Shown here: piece by piece, positions 46,801 to 58,081 of the stretch
How positions within the stretch are numbered: the first letter of the stretch is position 1
How the letters are laid out: each line of letters begins with the position of its first letter
NCBI GenBank assembly: GCA_019426215.1
Contig: CM033393.1
Span: forward strand, 10,822,046-10,886,045
Origin: Buddleja alternifolia
Lineage: Eukaryota > Streptophyta > Magnoliopsida > Lamiales > Scrophulariaceae
Reading direction: 5' to 3'
Length of the DNA: 64,000 nucleotides
The notes under the pieces: model-generated
Seen by the model: the letters and a program-made list of their open reading frames with translations, nothing else
The model's database searches: none
Told to the model about the DNA's origin: nothing
Translations under genes and position numbers: made by a program

Positions 46801-48246
46801 TCAAGGGTGTTGAGAACATATTGAATATCGGCTTGACATTGTGCTGAAAGAATTTTTTATCCTAGAGTTAGAAACTAATGAGGAAAGGATATACTAATTT
46901 GCTTAGAAAATACTTACCCTGAAAACTAGGAAGCCTCTCAGATTGAGTAGCGGCTTGAGGATCTGAGCTGATTGCTGGAACAGCGTCAGAAGGAGGAATG
47001 CTCACTGACTCTCTAAGCGCTGGTTTTGCTGGAGCGCTAGAGGAGGCTGCGGGAGTAGAAAGAGGAGTACGTCTTCGTGTAAGAGGTACTTCTTCTACTA
47101 ATTCCTCTTCCTCGGGAACGGAAAAGATAAACGCTGGAGGAGGTGATGGAGATTTAGGAGAGGGAGAAGGAGAAGGGATCTTTTGCTTCTTTTTTGGGCT
47201 CTGGCTTCTTCTTCTTGTGTTCAGGCTTCTGCTTCTTTTTTGGGCTCTAGCTTCTTCTTCTTGTGTTCAGGCTTCTGTTTCTTTGCTGGCTTGGATGGCT
47301 CAGCGACTTTGAGAGCTATCTTTCTCTTAGGTTGCTTGACCACCACTTCTTCTTCGGATGAAGAGGATGAGGATGAAGAGGAAGACGCTTGATCTTCATC
47401 ATCACTACGAACAACTCCTAAAGCACGAAGTCGCTCACGCTCTTCTTTTGGAACAGCTGCACCACCTAGCTTCCTTGGCTTTTGCAGCTCACGAATCATT
47501 TTCTTTCCGTAGAATTTTGTCGTTGGAATCTTCTTGCCAGAAGAGTTTGTATAACTGCAAGCGCTAAGAATACGACTTAGCACAATCCCATAAGGCTTGG
47601 GATTCACCGACTTGGCCATCGCTGCCTTGAAGCGATTAAAAACGTAGAGAGACCAATTTATCTTCAATTTGGTCAGAATGGCCACCATCATCTTATACTG
47701 TAGGTTTGTAACTTTATCAAATGTCCCTTTCCTGCATTCGATCATCTTTGAGCATATATCTGCGAGAATAACATATTCTCCCTTCATGTCGTTCTTCTTG
47801 AAGTTCGGCTCGTATGCAGTAACAACATCGTCTTTCTTGACCAATTCCCAGACTTTTGTATCATCTCCGAGATTGACATGTTCCACCTCAGAGCCATCAT
47901 TGGGTAGAACCAACAATGAAGAAATCAAGGAAGGGGTAAGAACAAAAGTCTCTTTGGCGAAGGGGAAGACGCAGGATATGGAATTGCCGTCTTCAGAAAT
48001 CTGGGCATTGTTGAAAAAATGGAGAGATTCATCTTCAAAGTAGTTGAAAATAGTAGTGATCATATCTCTCAAACCAGATTGTTGAACGAGTGGAAGAATC
48101 GCTCGAAGAGGAAAGTTCTGGTTTTCAAACAGATAGTCCCAGTTAACCAGAAATCTGGCGTTAACAGTGACTGGTTTTTCAGCACGGGAAGTTTTTCCGG
48201 TAGCTGACTTGGATGTTTTGGAAGATTTTGCAACTTTGGGTGCCAT
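43864..48246 (-). pseudogene. Third gene (ORF3) of element C, spliced, PF20167-like
   Basis: Lies between pol and the 3' LTR. The ATG at 48246 (MAPKVAKSSKTSK) opens a frame with a globular region (VNWDYLFENQNFPLRAILPL, then VLTPSLISSLLVLPNDG, LADICSKMIECRKG, YKMMVAILTKLKINWSLYVF). That layout resembles the putative plant transposon protein domain (Transposase_32). A run of 10 Ser, a Glu cluster and a Lys-rich tail (KPAKKQKPEHKKKK) follow. Two phase-1 introns fit well: 46917-46844 (GTAAGT to TTTCAG, 74 nt) and 46663-46587 (GTAAGC to TATCAG, 77 nt), leaving an open 180-nt exon between. The last exon has stops at 46279, 45175 and 44497 and ends at 43864 after a coiled-coil-like region (LVEEVRLLRRDVTELKNSL). 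A 46-bp tandem duplication breaks exon 1. Other Sireviruses have an env-like gene here; I see no membrane segment, so I do not call it env. Confidence 0.7.
47185..47276 (-). repeat. 46-bp tandem duplication that breaks ORF3
   Basis: Two copies (47185-47230, 47231-47276) of a unit coding for the Lys-rich tail. Because 46 is not a multiple of three, the second copy is shifted and a stop follows; removing one copy restores the downstream frame. Confidence 0.9.
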
Positions 48247-48365
48247 TGCTGAAAGCTTGAAAGCTTTTTGAGAGAGAGAAATATTTGCCTTGAGAAGGAT
48301 GAAGATTTTTACAGTAGAGAGAATTTGTGAGAGTGATAAAATCTGACTGTAAAGACCTTAAAGGG

Positions 48366-48373
48366 TTTAAATA
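48366..48373 (-). promoter_or_regulatory. TATA box of ORF3 in element C
   Basis: Minus strand CTATTTAAACC lies 120 nt upstream of the ORF3 ATG. It is followed by a CT-rich leader (CACTCTCACAAATTCTCTC and TTTCTCTCTCTC), the usual look of a plant polymerase II promoter. Confidence 0.6.
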
Positions 48374-48378
48374 GAGGC

Positions 48379-48554
48379 AAAAATTATCGTTTCAATGGCT
48401 ACGATGTTGACACGTGGACAGTCAAAGAGTTTGAATTTGAAAGGAGTCAAATCTGATACGTTTTAGGAAAATTATCGTTTCAATGGCTACGATGTTGACA
48501 CGTGGACAATCAAAGAGTTTGAATTTGAAAGGACTCAAATCTGATACGTTTTAG
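48379..48554 (-). repeat. 88-bp tandem duplication with G-boxes upstream of ORF3
   Basis: Two nearly identical 88-bp copies, each with CACGTG (48411-48416 and 48499-48504) in a GACACGTGGAC context, the binding core for plant bZIP and bHLH factors. They lie immediately upstream of the TATA box. Confidence 0.9.
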
Positions 48555-48559
48555 TAAAA

Positions 48560-49187
48560 TAGTTTATCAGTTACCAAAAAGTGCGAAATTTTGGGATCCG
48601 CAGTTACCAAATTTATTGAAAAATGTTTGAAAATATTTGAAATTTTCAGCGTGAAATACACGCGCCTGATAGTACACTGACACGTAATCAGACTCGTTCA
48701 GACCTGAACTGTCTCGGTTTTAGATAAATGTCAATAACCGTCAGTTTGATTTGATAGACACGTGTGGGTAGTTATCAAATCTAATCTTTTATACTTATCC
48801 ACACGCGATCCTTTTATCGATGAAAACTATGCATGATTTTAAAATAATTTTCTTAGCGTTATCGTGGGAATTTCTTTAACGCTTAAGATTTTTGGAGAAC
48901 AAAACTTAATTTTGTAAAGTTTGTGGTAAAGTCAATCGCTTGAATTTAGAAATGACAATTTTATTTAAAGATCGACTTTGTCATGCATAAAGATAAGCGC
49001 TAGTGATTAATGCATACAATTTTAAATCATTTTTTATCACAGTCACTTATAAATTGTTATAAGTACAATTTTAAAGTTCCCTTTAAAATTGATGACTTAT
49101 TTCAGATTTTGTCAAAACGCTTTAGACATAAATATAAGGTGGATTCCCCCTAAGTTATATGCCTATTTAAATATGATGCTTTATGAT
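48560..49187 (-). other. Non-coding region between pol and ORF3 of element C
   Basis: No reading frame. The part at 48570-48800 is shared with element B (34240-34420). The rest is AT-rich. Confidence 0.6.
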
Positions 49188-50522
49188 TTAAGCGTTTAAA
49201 TCCATCATACCTAATTCACTTCTCAAAGTGAGAAAGCGTTGTTCGTTAAGCGCTTTGGTGAAGATATCTGCCAATTGTTTGTCAGTGCCAATGAAGTGCA
49301 TGGAGATATCTTTCTTTTGAACATGGTCACGCAAGAAATGGTATCTAATGTCAATGTGTTTAGTTTTAGAATGAAGGACAAGATTTTGGGTCATAGCTAA
49401 AGCGCTTTGGTTATCACAATGGATTTGGGTAGGACCTAGGATAATTCCATAGTCTCTAAGTTATTGTCTCATCCAAAGAATTTGCGCACAACAGCTTCCA
49501 GCGGCTACATATTCTGCCGCAGCGGTAGAAGTCGCTATGGATTGTTGTTTTTTACTATGCCACAAAACTAGTCTATCACCTAGAAATTGACATGTACCAC
49601 TAGTACTTTTCCTATCTATTTTGCATCTTGCAAAATCTGCGTCTGAATAACCAATTAGTTCAAAAGGAGAGTCCCGTGGATACCATAAGCCCACATTTTG
49701 TGTGCCTTTTAGGTATTTAAGGATTCTCTTGGCAGCATTTGAGTGTGATTCTCTAGGATCAGCTTGAAAATGTGCACACATGCATACCGAAAACATAATA
49801 TCCGGTCTACTAGCGGTAAGATAAAGAAGTGATCCAATGATACCTCTATAGTTAATGATATCAATTTTCTTTCCACTTTCATCTTTATCTAACTTAAGCG
49901 TTTGGCTCATTGGAATTTTTGAAGATGATGCATTTTCCATACCAAATTTCTTAATCATATCTTTTGTATATTTAACTTGGTTTATAAATATTCCATTTAG
50001 GAGTTGTTTAACTTGTAATCCTAAGAAGAAAGTTAATTCACCCATCATACTCATTTCAAATTAATCTTGCATCATTTTCGAAAATTTCTCACACAATCAC
50101 TTATTTGTAGAACCAAATATAATATCATCAACATAAATTTGGACTAAGAGAATATCTTCATTATGGGTAGTTTTAAATAACGTTGTGTCAATGTTGCCTT
50201 TTGAAAAGCCTTTACCTATAAGGAAGATAGAGAGAGTGTCATACCATGCTCTTGGTGCTTGTTTAAGGCCAGAGAGTGCCTTATCCAGCTTATAGACCAT
50301 ACTTTTGCCATGGTTGTTGATGAATCCTGGAGGTTGCTCCACATAGACTTCTTCTTGGAGTTTACCATTCAAGAATGCACTCTTCACGTCCATTTGGTAC
50401 ACCGTGAATTTGTTGAATGCAGAAAACGCTAGGAACATACGAATCGCTTCAAGACGGGCTACTGGGGCGTATGTCTCATCAAAATCAATTCCCTCTTCTT
50501 GACAATAACCCTGAGCGACTAG
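49188..50522 (-). pseudogene. Element C reverse transcriptase and RNase H
   Basis: Three open pieces in the normal order. RT with [20 protein letters not shown] and catalytic YVDDIIFGS (50438-50097). Connection and RNase H start (50054-49461) with [18 protein letters not shown] and [18 protein letters not shown]. RNase H end (49394-49188) with KQLADIFTKALNEQRFLTL. Single stop codons separate the pieces (near 50096, 50055-50060 and 49460). About as well kept as element B. Confidence 0.92.
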
Positions 50523-52440
50523 TCAGACTTTGTTTCTTATAACAATGCCATCTTCGTCCATCTTGTTCCTAAAAACCCATCTAGTTCCAATAACTCCTTG
50601 ATGAGTTGGCCTTGGTACTAGCATCCAAACTTTGCTTCTCTCAAATTGGTTAAGCTCTTCTTGCATTGCTTCAACCCAACTTGAATCACTAAGCGCTTCA
50701 TCCACTTTCTTTGGTTCCATTTGAGATAAGAAACTTGCGAACATGGCCTCATTAACTATAGCTGACCTAGTTCTAACAGGTGCTTCCATATCTCCAATTA
50801 CTAGCTCTGGTGGATGGTCTCTAAGCCATTTACGGTCTGGTTGGAAAGGGTTGAGAGATTCTTGGTCATCAATCGCTTGATCCCTATTTGTCTCTGGCAC
50901 AGTCGCTTCATCATTCACAGTTCCAGTTTGCTCTTGATGATTATTCTCTTCATGATCATCAGCGATTCTCACTTTACCATCATTTGTAACCCCACGAGTA
51001 ACCTTAGGAATAGGCACAAAGATCTCATCATCAGCGTCATCATCACTGTTATCATTGAGGTTAATTTGTGACGCTTGTTGGGCAAGATCTTCAATTCCTA
51101 CATCATCAGGATTAACCTTACTCGGTTCTTGGTTAGCATCATCAAACACAACATGAATGGATTCTTCAACCTTTGATTTGATCTTATTTAGGATGCGAAA
51201 ACTCTTTCCATTCGTGGCATAGCCTAGAAAGATACCCTCATCCGCTTTAGGATCAAAAGTCTTTAGGCTGTGGGATCCATTATTATGAATGAAACATTTT
51301 GAACCAAATACATGAAAATATGAGACGTTAGGCTTACGTCCTTCCACAACTCATATGGAGTCTTCTCATGTTGCTTTTTGATCATACACCGGTTCTGAGT
51401 GTAGCAAGTTGTGTTGATGGCTTAGGCCCAAAACCTTTGAGGCAGCTTAGACTCTACAAGCATTGTCCTAGCGGCTTCTTTAAGCGTTCTGTTCCGTCGC
51501 TCAGCAACTCCATTTTGTTGAGGTGTTCTAGGAGCAGAATACTCATGAAGTATTCCAAAATTTGTACAAAACTTCTCAACAAATTGGTTAGTAAATTCAG
51601 TTCCTCTACCGCTTCTAATTCTCTTCACTTTTAGATCTTTTGAATTTTGCAATTGACGGATTAGCGCTGTGAGCTTGACATTAGTTTCATCTTTGGTCGC
51701 TAGAAATTCTACCCATGTATAGCGAGAGAATTCATCAACTATTACTAGCGAGTACTTTTTACCGCTAACACTCATGATTTGAATAGGACCAAACAAATCT
51801 AGATGCAATAGTTCAAGAACTCTAGAAGTAGATAGACATGGTTTCTTCTTAAAAGATGATTTAACTTGTTTACCCATTTGACATGCATCACATAAGCGAT
51901 TCTTTTGAAAGGAACCCTTAGGTAATCCCTCTACAAGATTTAGCGACATTAACTGAGAGATTGCTTTAAAGTTGAGGTGATTCATTTTTCTATGCCATAA
52001 CCAACCCAATTCATTTTGACTTTTAGCAATAAAGCATGTGGGGTTGTTATCAAATGTAGAATCCCAATCCACTAAATACACATTATTTGTTCTTTTTCCT
52101 CTTAATTTAGTAGACTTAGTCTTAGTGTTGTTGACATAGCAGAAGTTGCTTGAAAAATTAACATCAAAGCCTTTATCACAAAATTGACTAATGCTCAACA
52201 AATTATGCTTAAGACCCTCAACATAATATACATCACTGATCATGATGTCCCCCCTATGCATGATACCTATACCTTTGGTTTTACCTTTGGAGTTATCACC
52301 GAATATAACTTGAGGACCGTTGGTTGTACGATAGTTGATCAAGAGATCCTTTAAGCCAGTCATGTGCCTTGACGACCCACTATCAATGTACCAAACTGAA
52401 GTATCGGTGTTGGCTCTAGGTACCTACATTTAAAGGGCAG
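50523..52440 (-). pseudogene. Element C protease and integrase, catalytic Asp replaced
   Basis: The protease shows YIDSGSSRHMTG at about 52400-52355. The integrase has HRKMNHLNFK...CDACQMGK, the first Asp in LHLDLFGPIQ and Glu in NGVAERRNRTL. At the second catalytic position the usual RSDRGTEF reads RSGRGTEF, so that Asp is Gly. A frameshift near 51350-51420 separates it from the C-terminal part, which begins EGRKPNVSYFHVFGSKCF and continues into an acidic linker and the start of RT. Confidence 0.9.
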
Positions 52441-53418
52441 TTCTAATTCTTCTTAGGTACCCATGTTGTTTTGGGTCCTTCAACGCTAGTAGCTTTGGTT
52501 TGAATTAAAACTTTCGGAACCCATATTTGTCTTGTCTTCATTACGGGAAGATTGGCCTTCTTAGGTTTTGGTTTGTGTTGTGTGTGCTTTTTGGGTGTAT
52601 AGTAATATCCTCGATTATAATAGTAATCATAATCGTAATCATAGTCATAATCATAATTATCATAATATCGAAAATATGATCTTGACTGTCTTGGATATTG
52701 ACGCTGGTATTTCCTTGGCGTTGGCTTGGGTTGCACTTTTGGTGCTGAACGCTTAGCGCTTGATTCACAGTGTTCAGGATTACCTTTAGCCTTTTGAGCG
52801 TTTGGATGAACCCCTTTTTGTGAATCATTTGCTTTAGCCTTACCCTTGCCTGAGTCAGCATTGGCTTTCTCATTGGGCCTCGTACCGTTGTCGCTAGGTT
52901 CATTTAGCGTTTGACTTTGTGAACTTTTCTCAACAAAGAGAGCACCTTTTTCTTTGTTGTTTGCCGTAACATTAGATTTATTTGGTTGTTTACCGAATTT
53001 ATTGTATCCTAAACCGGTCTTTTCACCATATAATCTAGTTACCTCAATCACATTATCCAACTTTCCAGAAGCTTTTGATAATGATGAGATGAGCTGCTCT
53101 GATTTGGCAAGTCTAGCGATCAAATCAGCTTCTCTCTTGACTATTATATCAAGATCGCTTTTCAATTGAATAATCTCACTCTCAAGTGATTGGTTCTTCT
53201 CAATGCATAGTTGTTGAACTTTCAACTCTGCTTTGAGCGTTACTTTATCTCTTGTGAGTGATGAGATAATAGCGAGATCATTTTGATATATTTTGGCGGC
53301 CTCTTGACAATCTTTATAATATTCATTAACTTGTTCAAGTAATTCATTATAAGAAAGAGGATGAGATAATTCATTGGTTACCTCTGGTAGCGATTTGTCA
53401 GACGCTTCATCTTCTCTT

Positions 53419-55175
53419 CACTACTACAAAAATACTCTATTACAGCGTATCTATGACAGCGGTTTTGCAAAACCGCTGTGATAGGGCTATTTGGTTCGGA
53501 CCTATAACTGTCATAGGTCTATTCGGTTTGGACCTATGACAGCGGTTCTCCCCGAACAGCTGTCATAAATTTTTCAGAAAAAAAAAAAAAATCCTGTGGC
53601 AGCGGTTTTGCACAACTGCTGTCATAGGGCTGGGCTATAACAACAGTTCTGGGAGAACCGCTGTCATAGTGTTGGGATATGACAGCGGTTCGCCCCGAAC
53701 CGCTGTCATAAGCTGTCGGGTTTTCACTAGGTCAGACAGCCGCCCCCCTTATTCTCTCACTCTCAAATTTCAGTTTTACCTCTCTCTCACTACTCTCGGC
53801 CTCTCTCTCTCTCGATCCCCCCTCCAAAGGCTCGACACCACCGCCGCCGCCGCCACCACGACCATGACCACGACCGTAAGCCTACCTCTTCTCTTTCTCT
53901 CACTATACATATATATATATATATGTATATTTGTATATGTGTGGGTGTGTGTATATTTGTGTATATGTGGTTGTATGTATATTTGTGTATGTATATATGT
54001 GGATGGGTGTATGTATATTTGTGTATATTTTGATGGGTGTATGTATATTTGTGTATATGTTGACGGGTGTATGTATATTTGTGTATGTATATATGTGGAT
54101 GGGTGTATGTATATTTGTGTATATGTTAATGGGTGTATTTGTGTATGTGTGGGTGTGTGTATATTTGTGTATATGTGGTTGTATGTATATTTGTGTATGT
54201 ATATATGTGGATGGGTGTATGTATATTTGTGTATGTGTTAATGGGTGTATGTATATTTGTGTATGTATATATGTGGATGGGTGTATGTATATTTGTGTAT
54301 ATTTTGATGGGTGTATGTATATTTGTGTATATGTGGATGGGTGTATGTATATTTGTGTATGTATATATGTGGATGGGTGTATGTATATTTGTGTATATGT
54401 TAATGGGTGTATTTGTGTATGTGTGGGTGTGTGTATATTTGTGTATATGTGGTTGTATGTATATATGTGGATGGGTGTATGTATATTTGTGTATATGTTG
54501 ATGGGTGTATGTATATTTGTGTATGTGTGGGTGTACGTATATTTGTGTATTTATGAAAATATTTCTCGGTTGAAATTTTGCGGTGTCGGAATGACACAAA
54601 ATTCACACGGTCATAGAGAAAAGGTATTCTGAGCAAACGCATGACTTTGTCATGAGTTCTCGTGATTTTAGCCATCTTAGATCGTTTAAGGCCTCAAATT
54701 TGCGTTTTATTATGAAAATAGGGTATTTTTGTAATAAAATGCATATTTGAGGCCTTAAACGATCTCAAATGGTTAAAATCATTAGAGCGCAAGGCAGAGC
54801 ATTTTGTTCAGAATGCCCTTTCGCTATGACCGTTCAAATTTCGTGTCATTCGGACATGGTAACATTATAATCGAGAAAATAAAATTAAAATAAAATAAAA
54901 TAAACAACCCTATGACAGCGGTTCAGTCGGAACCGCTGTCATAGGTCGCCCTATGATAGCGGTTCAGTCGGAACCGCTGTCATAGGGTCCAAATAAATCT
55001 TTCTTTTTTTTTTAACCCTATGACAGCGGTTCCGGAAGGAACCGCTGTCAAAGGGTGACCTAAAAAACCGCTGTCATAGGTCAAAACCATATAACAGCGG
55101 TACCTATGACAGCGGTTAAAAACCGCTGTCATAGGCCCAAAAAAACCGCTGTTATAAGTGATTTCTGTAGTAGTG
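53419..55175. mobile_element. Complete short CACTA-type element, non-autonomous
   Basis: Ends CACTACTACAAAAATAC (left) and CACTACTACAGAAATCAC (right, reverse complement), with a perfect 3-bp duplication CTT (53416-53418, 55176-55178). Both ends contain many copies of GACAGCGGTT in both orientations. The whole is a long imperfect palindrome whose centre is near 54722, with the minisatellite in the left arm. No coding capacity. Related to 30204-31292. Confidence 0.93.
53930..54550 (+). repeat. GTGTATGTATATTTGTGTAT minisatellite, longer array
   Basis: About 20 variable units of 26-36 bp, including GTGTATGTATATTTGTGTAT and ATATGTGGATGGG variants. The Cys/Tyr/Val-rich frames across it are not genes. 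Confidence 0.9.
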
Positions 55176-56527
55176 CTTGCCATGAGACAGATCAACGCTG
55201 AGTCGCTTGTAGGCTCATCATCACTACTTTCATCTGATGATTCCAAGTCCTCTTCAGGTGCAGGAAATGGTTCAGATTCCGCTAGCAAACCTTGTTAGCG
55301 AAGGTTGCTCCTGAATTGGTTTCTATCCACATAGTCTTGCCTTGTGGGCTTAGACACATTTGGATAAGGGCAATTTACTTGGTAGTGCCCTGGTTTCCTG
55401 CAATTATAACACAAATTAGTTTTCATTTTTTGTTCAGTGGATAATCGCTTTGATCCAACTGGCGCTGAGAGATTCTGTGTAGGCGATGGAGGTGCTTGAT
55501 ATGGAACTGGCGCAACTGGTTGAGGTGCTGAGTACACTGGCGCTTGTTACTGAGGCGCTAGTGCTGGGTGAGGAGTTTGAAATGAAGTTTGTCCATTAGG
55601 ATTTCTCTTTTCATATCTTAGAAATTTCTTGAATTTCTTAACTAATAAGGCCATTTCCTTTTCTTCATATGATTCCACTATTTTAACCTCACTAACCGCT
55701 TTACCCTTATTTTTGGTGGTAGCGATTAAAGCTCCCGATTCAATAACTGAAGTTGTTGTGTCGCTGACTTCACCTAACTCGAATTCAAATGCCTTTAACT
55801 CTGAAAACACATGTTTTGGAGTAAGAGTCTCCAAAGTTAGTGATTCTCTCATAGCAACTATCTTGATCAAGTATTTACTTGGAAGACTTCTGAAAATCTT
55901 ATTGACCATTTCCTTGTTGGTCAATTCTTTGTCTAATGACGCTAACTCGGTAATGAGCAAGGTGAATCTTGCGTCCAATTGTTCTAGCGTCTCACTGGGC
56001 TGCATTTTGAAATGCTCGAATCTTTGCATGGCTATGGAGAGCTTGTTCTCCTTCATTTGTGCTGAACCTTCGCACACAATGGCCAACATATCCCATATTT
56101 CTTTGGAGGTTTCACATTGCTTGATCTTGTTGAACAATGCATCGTTATCTCCTAGCGCTGAGTAAAGTGCACTTCGTCCAACATTATCCAAATTAGCTCT
56201 TTTTCTATCCTCTGGCGTCCATTCTATCTTAGGTTTCTCGACATAACCATCTGGAGTAGCCTCGGTCGCTCCAGGGGCTCGAATTAGAACTTTCATAATC
56301 TGAATGGGGCCATCTGTAATCACATCACACATTTCATTATCGCATGAATGTAAATATGCGAATGCTCTAAGTTTCCAAGAATCATAGTTTGATTCTACCA
56401 ACTTAGGCATTTTGTTAAAAGCCATAATGAGATGTTTTTAAAGAGAGATTTTAAAAGCGATTAATTTTAAAAAAATGGATCTGAAAAAGCAGTTACGCTC
56501 GAAAACGCTTAGGTTTCTACTTCAACC

Positions 56528-56539
56528 GCTCTGATACCA
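56528..56539 (-). other. Primer binding site of element C
   Basis: Minus strand TGGTATCAGAGC, two bases from the LTR edge, complementary to initiator methionine tRNA. Confidence 0.85.
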
Positions 56540-56541
56540 TT

Positions 56542-58081
56542 TGGTGGTCCCAAGTGGCATACGAAAGGGTCTAGAAAGGGGGGGGGGGGAGGGTTGAATA
56601 GACCTCGAAATCTTTTTCGACTTCAAAAATTTCGTATCACTTTAAAGGTTTGAACACTTTGGATAACTGAGCGCTTGGGTCAGTCGCTTCAGAAAAGTTA
56701 ACTTAGACTTAGTGATTTTAGCAGTTTACCAAAGTAGGGCAACGCTTAGATCGCTTAATCAGGGTTAGCACAGCGGAAATGAGTTTTAGCGTTCTTTTAG
56801 TTAATTTAATCGCTTTGCACTTTAATTTGTCTCTTTCAAAGATAAATGATGTAATAAAAATAATAATACGACAAATAAGATAAATGAAACAAGATATATA
56901 AGGTTCACTGGGTGGTGTAAACCCAACTACGTCCTTCTTCTCCTTTTTCACTTGGAGGAATTTACTAGAATGATTTTCGAAGAGTCACACAGAATCTTCT
57001 ACACAATAGTAAAGGGTGAAAATGATCTTGGGCTCCTTGATCACACAGACTTCAGCACCAATGAAGATCGTCTTCTTCAAGCTTCTCTCACTCAGAAATA
57101 CTATCTGAAAGGGTTCAACAACTTTTCTCACTCAGATGAAAGGTTGAGGTTTGTCACTAGGGTTTTGTTTGTTTTTGAAAAGATCAAACAACTTGGAATA
57201 TCTCAGTTGGAATTTGAATTTTTTCTTTGGAAGATGTTTGAGATATTTGTGACTGTTGGAATGTAGATAAAAAGCTTCAAAGATTTGGCTATGGAGTTTC
57301 TAAGTTTTTTCTTAGAAAATGTACGTAAGATTTTTGGCAATAATTTCTCTTCTCTTTTTCGTACGTATCTTGTGTGTTTTTAGGGTTTGCTGGGGTAAGG
57401 TATTTATACGCAATTTCTTGGGATCTGTCCGTTGGACACATATAGGAGCGTGCCTTTCACGGGGCACGCTCCTACGGGGCGCGTGAGTATACATTTTCTC
57501 TGACATTCCTGAAAGTTCGCTGAAGCCGATTGGACGGGAACAGCTGAAATTTTGAATTTTTCTGACAGTCTGGTCAAAAGGTGGCTTGTCCACATGTCAC
57601 ATTGGCTTATCACAATTAATGCTCTTATCAGGCATTTAATGCATTTTGAATTTATTTCCCGTTGGAAATAAATGCTCGTTGAATGATTGCATTTAAGTCC
57701 TTCATGACTTGAAGATTTATTTTAGGTGATTCTGACATAAGTCGCTTGAGGGATTTCGAGCACTTGATCCATAAATCCTGAAATGAGATCTTTTAGCGTT
57801 TGACAGACGCTAAGAAGAAAATCTTTATCTCCGGTTGACTTCAGACGCTGGTCTTCAACTTCTTCTCTAATAGACTCACCTAGAATTCTACTAGCGATTC
57901 AGTTACTAAGACTTTAGTCTAAATTCTACAAAGATAAAAATTACAAGCCTATAATAAATTACAACTTTCAAACGCTTATACATCATTCTATGAAAAACGG
58001 AAACTTACATTGTATTTTTGGGGTCTAACATTGAATCCTATCTTGTTATCATCAAAACATCTAACATGAAATTTTCTTACA
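56542..58081 (-). repeat. Element C right LTR (5' LTR)
   Basis: 1,540 bp, TGGTGGTCCC to TTCTTACA. Minus-strand TATA CGTATAAATACC near 57398-57409, poly-G run of 12 at 56578-56589. Confidence 0.9.

Larger units (their letters stand above)
52443..56425 (-). pseudogene. Element C gag, interrupted by a short CACTA-type element
   Basis: Starts at the ATG at 56425 (MAFNKMPKLVESNYDSWKLR) and is open for 292 codons to a stop at 55547. It continues with a Pro/Gln-rich linker and the zinc knuckle CYNCRKPGHYQVNC. Further stops near 55547 and 55295 precede an acidic segment (ESSDESSDDEPTSD). The frame then enters the insertion at 55175 and resumes at 53418, where it reads on through a coiled-coil-like region (LKSDLDIIVKREADLIARLA), a Lys/Ser/Gln-rich basic region and a Tyr-Asp stretch, ending at 52443. 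The gag is long for copia, as expected in this group. Confidence 0.9.
42085..58081 (-). mobile_element. Sirevirus-like copia element C with a spliced third gene
   Basis: Flanked by a perfect 5-bp duplication AGGGG (42080-42084 and 58082-58086). Minus-strand order: 5' LTR (56542-58081), primer site, gag, protease, integrase, RT, RNase H, about 0.8 kb non-coding with a promoter, a 4.4-kb third gene, polypurine tract, 3' LTR (42085-43605). At 16 kb it is long even for this group. A 1.76-kb CACTA-type element sits in gag. All frames carry stops or shifts. Confidence 0.92.

Noticed and set aside
43864..48246. Calling ORF3 an envelope gene
   Set aside because: Position fits Sirevirus env-like genes, but I see no signal peptide, transmembrane segment or cleavage site, and the N-terminal domain looks more like PF20167.
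53669..54675. Frames of up to 233 residues on both strands
   Set aside because: Same minisatellite artefact as in the MULE copy, at the longer array of the short CACTA-type element.
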